Source: Limnohabitans sp. 2KL-51 (lineage in GTDB: Bacteria > Pseudomonadota > Gammaproteobacteria > Burkholderiales > Burkholderiaceae_C). Taken from it: DNA of 64,000 nucleotides. Made by a program: the position numbers and the translations under genes. Positions 12,601 to 19,716 of the stretch are shown in pieces. Below the pieces are notes generated by a model. It saw nothing but the letters and a program-made list of their open reading frames with translations. It searched no databases and was not told where the DNA came from. The stretch's first letter is position 1, and every line of letters starts with the position of its first letter. The DNA lies in NCBI RefSeq assembly GCF_003063645.1, contig NZ_NESJ01000002.1, positions 124,001 through 188,000 of the forward strand, given 5' to 3'.

Positions 12601-15600
12601 TTTCGGTTTCACAAAAACCGGTACGGGCCGACTGGTACTGTCGGGCAACAACACCTACACAGGTGCCACCACTGTCAGTGCGGGCACTGTACGCTTGGGT
12701 GCGGCAGGCGATGCAACCAACACACCCCTGGGTACCGCCGCTGCGGGCACAGTGGTGGCCAGTGGCGCCACCCTGGACTTGAACGGCTTTACCCTGGGCA
12801 CGGCTGAAGCCTTGACGATCAATGGCACAGGCCTGAGCATTGCGGGTGCCCTGACCAACAGCTCGGCCACAGCAGCCACCTACAGTGGTTTGCTGACGCT
12901 GGGCAGCGATTCAACCATCAAGGCCAGCAGCGGGCACATCGTGCTGTCCAACACAGGCACCATCACCGGTTCAGGTTTTGGACTGACGCTCGACGGCACC
13001 AGCACGGCCAGCAGTCTGGCCAGTATTCTGGGCACGGGGGCTGGTGCCCTGACCAAGTCGGGTACGGGCACTTGGACGCTGGCAGGTGACAACACCTATA
13101 CCGGCACCACCACCATCGGTACAGGCACTTTGCAGGTGGGTTCTGGGAGCACAACAGGTGCTCTGGGCTCAGGGGCCGTCGTCAACAACGCGGCTTTGTC
13201 ATTCAACCGTTCGAATGACTTGACAGTAGGCGGCGATATCAGTGGCACCGGCACCTTGACCAAGCTGGGTGCGGGCACCCTCACTTTGCCGGGTGCCAGC
13301 AGCTACACAGGTCTTACTACCATCACTGCTGGCACTTTGCAGGTTGGCGATGGCGGTACAACGGGCACACTGGGCTCTGGGGCCGTAACCAACAATGCGG
13401 CTTTGCGCTTCAACCGATCCGACAACTTGACGTCGGCCAACGCCATCAGCGGCACTGGCACATTGACCAAGCTGGGTACGGGCAACCTCACGCTTTCTGG
13501 CGTCAGCAGCTACACCGGCGTCACCACCCTCACGAGCGGCGGCCTAGTTTTTTCCAACAACACCCGCCCGAGCACCACCGGCTTCACTGGCGCGGGTCAG
13601 CTCACTATTGAGCCCAGCACCAGCTTCAGCGCTGTGTTCAATACCAACAGTTACACCTATGCCACCACGCTCGCCGGTCTGACGTTCGGCAAGAGCGGCA
13701 ATACAGCCGACATCACCGTCAACTCAAGCATTAATGTTGCTGGACCATTGTCTGTTTATGGCGGTGCAATCACCATCAACAGTGCTGTTGCACTGGCAGC
13801 AAACAACAGCCGAATTACGCTACAAGGCACTTCTGGAAAAACAGTGGGTGGAACCACTACAAGTGGCACCCTCACAGCAAATGAGTTGCTCCTGCTGGGA
13901 GGAAATATCTTTTTACAAAATACTGGCAACCTCGTTGGTACCGTGGCTGCAAGCGACGTGGGTTCCATGTTTTTAACAAACAGTGGTGCACTCGATATCG
14001 GAACTGTGGGTACCACCCAAGGTATCAACGCAACTGGAAGTGGCAACGTCGCCATCACCACAGTCAATGGCAACTTGACGCTTGTCAAAAACGTTTCTTC
14101 AGGTGGTCAACTGCAGCTTCAGGCGGGTTCGCAATCTTTGGCAGGGAATGCTTCTGGCGGTGACGTGATCCGCCCTGGATCTGCCACGGTCAGTTCGGGG
14201 GGAAGCGCCCGAACAATCATCAGAACAGGCAGTATTGCGGGCAGTACCGGTTTGGCCGAAACAGCCGCAAGTGCTGGAAATGGCTTGGTTGGTTTTGGTT
14301 CAGGCAATTTCCGATACAACGGCGTTACGGAGGGTTTAGGTGCTACGGGTATCTATCTTGTGTACCGCGAACAACCCACAGTTACTGTGATTGGTAGCAA
14401 CCAGACGATCACCTATGGCAGCACCGTGCCATCTGCAGGCACCGCCAGTGGCCTGTTAAACGGCGACACGCTGATCCAGAGTGTGACGAGCCCGTCTTTG
14501 AGTGGTGCTAATTTATTGCGCGCAAGTGGGACCGCCTACGCGATAGGACACAACCTCATGGGGTTAGGCTACAACGTGTCGGGCACCCTGGGCACGATCA
14601 CCGTCAACACCAAGGCGCTGACGGTCAGCGGCTTGGCCAGTGCTGATAAAGCCTATGACGGCAACAAAACAGCATCGGTAAGTGGCACGGCTGTTTTGCA
14701 AAGCCCCATTGCCGCAGCTTCAGCCGTCAGCAGCGATGGCCGCCGCATCACTGGGGATACCTTGAGCGTGTCGGGCGCAGCAACTGGCACCTTCAACAGC
14801 AAGGATGTAGCGTTTGCCACCACGGTGAGCTTCAGTGGTCTGAGCCTCTCTGGCGCAGATGCCGCCAACTACACGGTCACGCCTGGATCAGCCCCTTACA
14901 GCATCACGTCCAAGGCGCTGACCATTTCAGCACCGAGCATCGCCAGCAAGGTGTACGACGGCAGCACAGCCGCCGGCGCGCTCACCTTGGGCACACTCAG
15001 TGGCCTGGTGACTGGCGAAACCGTAACAGTCACCGGCAGCGCCGCAGCACTCACGAGCGCCAATGCGGGCAGCTATACCACCACGGTGAGCTACGGCCTG
15101 GGCGATGGCACCGGGCTGGCCTCAAACTACCGCCTCGCCAACAGCACCAACGTAGCGTCCTCCATTGGTCGGGCCATTCTCACGGTGCGCGCCAATGACG
15201 ATGCGAAATTTGTCGCCCAGACGACTGATACCGCCAACTTTGCAGGCGTGAGCTACACGGGGTTCGTGAACGGGGAAACAGATTCGGTGCTGAGCGGCAC
15301 GCCCACGGTGATCCGCAGCAACACCGCCTCTACGGCTGACACCTACATCGGTGTGCTCCAACCAGGTGGCCTGACCCTTGGCAACTACCAGTACAACTAT
15401 GTCAATGGCGACTTCACCATCGTGGGCTCCAACCAGATGCTGGTACGCGTCAACAATGCCAGCAGCACCTATGGCACGGCAGCCAACTACAGCATCAGCA
15501 GCGCCGCTTATTACAACGGGTCCAACGTGGTGACACTTGGCTCTGGCGCTGGCAGCATTACTGCTCTGGGCAACAACCGCTTTAGAGTGGAAGATGGGGC

Positions 15601-18600
15601 CAGCGGTTCGGCCACTTTCACGGTATTACCCACTGGTTCTCAAATCACCAGTTCAGCAGGCCAGCTTAGAGTGGGCAGTTACCAATTGCGGGCTGACGAT
15701 GTGGCAAAGGTCAATGCTGCGAACTTCGGCGGTAATTTGGTCTTGGTGGGCAGCCATGCCGTAGACCCTAAGGCCCTGACCGCATCGATCACCGGCACGA
15801 CCAGCAAGGTCTACGACGGCAATAGAAGCCTGACCACGCCAACACTGGGACTGACAGGTCTGGAAACTAGCGGCTCGGTCACTGATTCGGTCACAGTATC
15901 TGGTTCAGGTCAGTTTGCCAGCCGCAATGCAGGCATCAACCTGAACTACTCCGTGGGCAACCTGACTCTGTCAGGAACCGATGCAGGCAACTACAGCATC
16001 GCACCAGGTACCAGTTTGAGTGGCACCAATGGCATCATCACGGCCAAACCCATCACATTGAACCCTCAGTCGGTGAGCAAACCCTACGATGGCGCAGGCG
16101 CTTACACCGCCAGCTCTGCAGATTTGAACGTCTTGACTGCATTGTTGGGTGTGGAAAGCGACACCGTGTCAGCGGCCACATTGGCCTTTGCAGACAAGAA
16201 TGTTGGCAGCAACAAAACCCTGACGGTCAGCAGCGTGACCATTGCCGACGGCAACGGCGGCAACAACTACACCGTGACCCTCGGGTCCAACAGCACCAGC
16301 GCCATCACACGGTTGAACTCAGTGACCTGGCAGGGCGGCACATCAGGCAACTGGTTTGACCCAGCCAACTGGGTGGGCGGTGCAGTGCCGGACTTGGCCA
16401 ACGTGGCCAATGTGGTGATTTCATCGGGTGTGACCGTGAGTTTTGGCAGCACAGTGGTCGCTCCTGCGCAAAGCGGTGCAGTCAGCATCGACGGGCTGAC
16501 GGGCGCTGGTGGCAACCTGTCGCAAACCGCGGGCACCCTGAATGTGGGCGCAGGTGGCATCACTTTGGGGAGCTTGACCCAAAGTGACGGTATTTTGGTC
16601 AATACAGGCTCGACCACCTTGGATACCTTTACCCAAAGCGGGGGAAGTTTTTCGGGCACGGGCAACTTGATGGCCACTTCGTTTGCACAAACGGGCGGTA
16701 GCACATCCCTCTTGGCCAACTTTTCTGTGTCACAAGGCTTCGACCAAGGCAGCTTGGGCAATGTGTCTGTGGGAGGCAACGCCACCATCACGGACACAGC
16801 GGGCGGCTTGCAGCTGGGCAACTTGACAAGCACGGGCACACTGAGCGTGAGCAGCACCGATGGTGCCATTACACAAGCCAGCGGCACAGTGCTTACAGCG
16901 CAAAACACCGGCAGCTTCACAGCCACGCAAGGCGGTCAGCCCGCCGCCATTACCTTGGGCAATGCAGGCAATGATTTTGTGGGTGCAGTGAGCCTGAGTG
17001 GCAGCAACGTGAGCATTGTGGATGCGAACCCGCTGACGCTGGGCACCGTGAGCACCACCGGCAACTTGTCTTTGACCAACAACGGCGCTTTGGACTTGGG
17101 CACCACCACTGTGGGCGGCGCATTGGCTGCCACCACTGGCAATGGCGCCATCACACAGACCGGTCCTTTGAGCGTCACGGGCACCAGCAACTTGAACGCA
17201 GGCACCGCAAGCGTGACTTTGGGTAACGCGGGCAACGACTTTACTGGGGCTGTCTCGGCCACTGGCGCACAGGTTGCCCTGAGCGACTCCAATGCTCTGT
17301 CACTGGGCACCGTGAGCACCACCGGCAACTTGTCGCTGACCAACAACGGCGCTTTGAACTTAGGCACCACCACTGTGGGCGGCGCATTGGCTGCCACCAC
17401 TGGCAATGGTGCCATCACACAGACCGGTCCTTTGAGCGTCACGGGCACCAGCAACTTGAACGCTGGCACCGCAAGCGTGACTTTGGGTAACGCGGGCAAC
17501 GACTTTACTGGGGCTGTCTCGGCCACTGGCGCACAGGTTGCCCTGAGCGACTCCAATGCTCTGACGCTGGGAACCGTGAGCACCACCGGCAACTTGTCGT
17601 TGACCAACAACGGCGCTTTGGACTTGGGCACCACCACTGTGGGCGGCGCATTGGCTGCCACCACTGGCAATGGTGCCATCACACAAACCGGTCCGTTGAG
17701 TGTCACGGGCACCAGCAACTTGAACGCTGGCACCGCAAGCGTGACTTTGGGTAACGCGGGCAACGACTTTACTGGGGCTGTCTCGGCCACTGGCGCACAG
17801 GTTGCCCTGAGCGACTCCAATGCTCTGACGCTGGGAACCGTGAGCACCACCGGCAACTTGTCTTTGACCAACAACGGCGCTTTGGACTTGGGCACCACCA
17901 CTGTGGGCGGCGCATTGGCTGCCACCACTGGCAATGGCGCCATCACACAAACCGGTCCGTTGAGTGTCACGGGCACCAGCAACTTGAACGCTGGCACCGC
18001 AAGCGTGACTTTGGGTAACGCGGGCAACAATTTAGTTGGCAACGTGATAACAACACAACAGACAGTTCCTAATACCAATCAACCATCAACCTCTCCAACC
18101 GTAGACCTCGGCTCACTGTCGAACAACCAAATCGCCGCACTGGCACCCGCACAGTTAGCGAACTTATCGGCAGCGCAACTGGCGACGCTAAGCCCCTCAC
18201 AAATTACCGCTATCACGCCCACACAAGCAGCCGCTCTGAGCACAACCCAGCTAGCCTCTCTGACAACGACTCAACTGGCAGCCCTGGCCCCCTCCAGCTT
18301 GACGGCTTTGAGCAATATTCAACTCAGCGCCATCACGCCGACACAAATTGCCAGCTTGACGCCCTCTCAGATAGCCGCCTTGAACCCCACTCAGTTGGCT
18401 AACTTGTCAAGCGCTCAGCTGGCCTCTTTGAGCCCAGCACAACTGGCATCCCTCAATGCGACCCAACTGGCAGCACTCGCTCCTGCCAACCCGGCATCAT
18501 TGACCAACAACCAAATCGCCGCACTGGCACCTGCTCAGTTGGCCAACTTGTCAAACACGCAGCTCGCTGCGCTCACTCCAACCCAAATATCGGCCATCAC

Positions 18601-19612
18601 GCCCGCACAAGCAGCCGCTCTGAGCACAACCCAGCTGGCCTCTCTGACAACGACTCAACTGGCAGCCCTGGCCCCCTCCAGCTTGACGGCTTTGAGCAAT
18701 GTTCAACTCAGCGCCATCACGCCGACACAAATTGCCAGCTTGACTCCTGCGCAGAAGGCAGCATTGACTTCAACTCAGCGAGACAGTTTGTCAACCGCGC
18801 AACTTGCCGCGCTGAACAATGCCCAGACAACTTCCCAGGATGGTGACCCACCGTTAGCCATTGCTGCAGGCAATGACAACAAGTCAGCAGAAAAAGCTGC
18901 TGCTGAAAAGGCTGCGGCTGAGAAGGCCGCTGCTGAGAAGGCTGCTGCTGAAAAGGCTGCTGCTGAAAAGGCTGCTGCTGAAAAGGCTGCTGCTGAGAAA
19001 GCCGCTGCTGAAAAGGCTGCTGCTGAAAAGGCTGCTGCTGAGAAAGCCGCTGCTGAAAAGGCTGCGGCAGAAAAGCTTAAACAGGAGCAGTTGCGAAGTG
19101 ACAACGTCAATTTGGTCACCGACAGTTTGCTGTCCCAAGTTGCATCGTCTACCCAATTTAGTCGCGTCAGCTTACCCAACCCGACCAGCAGCGCACCTTT
19201 GGTTTTGGGTGGTGCGACGTCCTCGATAACATCTGGTGGCTCAGCAGCTTCGGGAGGAACGATTGCGGCGAGCGGCACGACCAACAGCAGCGGCATCACC
19301 ATCGATGTCAAAGGCTCTCAACAGCAAGACGCGCTCACCATGGTTGCGGTCTCGTTGCCCAAAGGGATTTCCACTACGGGTACGGGCTTTAGCTTCGTAT
19401 TGCCTGACAGCGTCAGAGAGATCGCTGGTGAAGGCGTGACTGTTCAGGCGACCCAGGTTGACGGCAGTGTGCTGCCAGCTTGGCTGAAGTTTGACCGTGT
19501 CAACCTGCGATTTGAAGCCACTGCGGTACCCGATGGGGCTTTCCCAATGCAACTGGCCCTCTCGATAGGTGGCCAGCGGCTGTTGCTGGTGATTTCGGAG
19601 CGCACAGACTAA
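3692..19612 (+). CDS. Giant two-partner-secretion exoprotein (TpsA): ESPR signal peptide, filamentous-haemagglutinin TPS domain, autotransporter-associated beta-strand repeats, MBG/YDG repeats, tandem-repeat stalk
   Basis: ESPR-like N-terminus '[28 protein letters not shown]...LLANGAYAQ'; TPS domain '[29 protein letters not shown]...[25 protein letters not shown]'; many copies of '[33 protein letters not shown]'; YDG motifs ('[11 protein letters not shown]', '[10 protein letters not shown]', 'KVYDGNRSL', 'KPYDGAGAY'). Immediately follows tpsB. Confidence 0.93.
   Translation: [5306 protein letters not shown]
7340..13550 (+). repeat. Autotransporter-associated beta-strand (PATR-type) repeat array with segmental duplications
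   Basis: Recurring ~69-aa module '[68 protein letters not shown]'; 7393-8330 and 9514-10451 are near-identical at a constant 2121-bp offset. Confidence 0.9.
16960..18035 (+). repeat. 264-bp (88-codon) in-frame tandem repeat, about 4 units
   Basis: 'agcaccaccggcaacttgtc' recurs at 17051, 17315, 17579 and 17843, exactly 264 bp apart; protein unit '[88 protein letters not shown]'. Confidence 0.95.
18115..18830 (+). repeat. Octapeptide repeat array Q-[LI]-x-x-[LI]-[ST]-x-x (24-bp units) with a 384-bp higher-order repeat
   Basis: '[56 protein letters not shown] ...'; 'aaccaaatcgccgcactggcac' at 18125 and 18509 (offset 384 = 16 octads). Confidence 0.93.
18889..19074 (+). repeat. 15-bp tandem repeat encoding (EKAAA)n, about 12 copies
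   Basis: Repeated gaaaaggctgctgct variants; protein '[15 protein letters not shown]...'. Confidence 0.95.
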
Positions 19613-19716
19613 GTCGGTCACGACCCAGTCGCACAGCTCTGAACTTGAATTAACCAGTGTAAATATTTGAAATCGAACGGCAGTAAGTCTTATCCATTCT
19701 TTACGTAGCAGGAAAT

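Noticed and set aside
6502-13491. Many - strand ORFs ('MVPVKVRVPAPSLVKVPVPL...') repeated across the TPS gene
   Set aside because: They repeat only because the sense-strand beta-strand repeats do; antisense frames of the repeat.
7340-18035. Possible CRISPR-like or satellite array
   Set aside because: Repeats are in frame, lack unique spacers of constant length and encode a regular beta-repeat protein.
18775-19311. - strand ORF with (FSAAA)n
   Set aside because: Complement of the (EKAAA)n repeat of the exoprotein; no independent evidence of coding.
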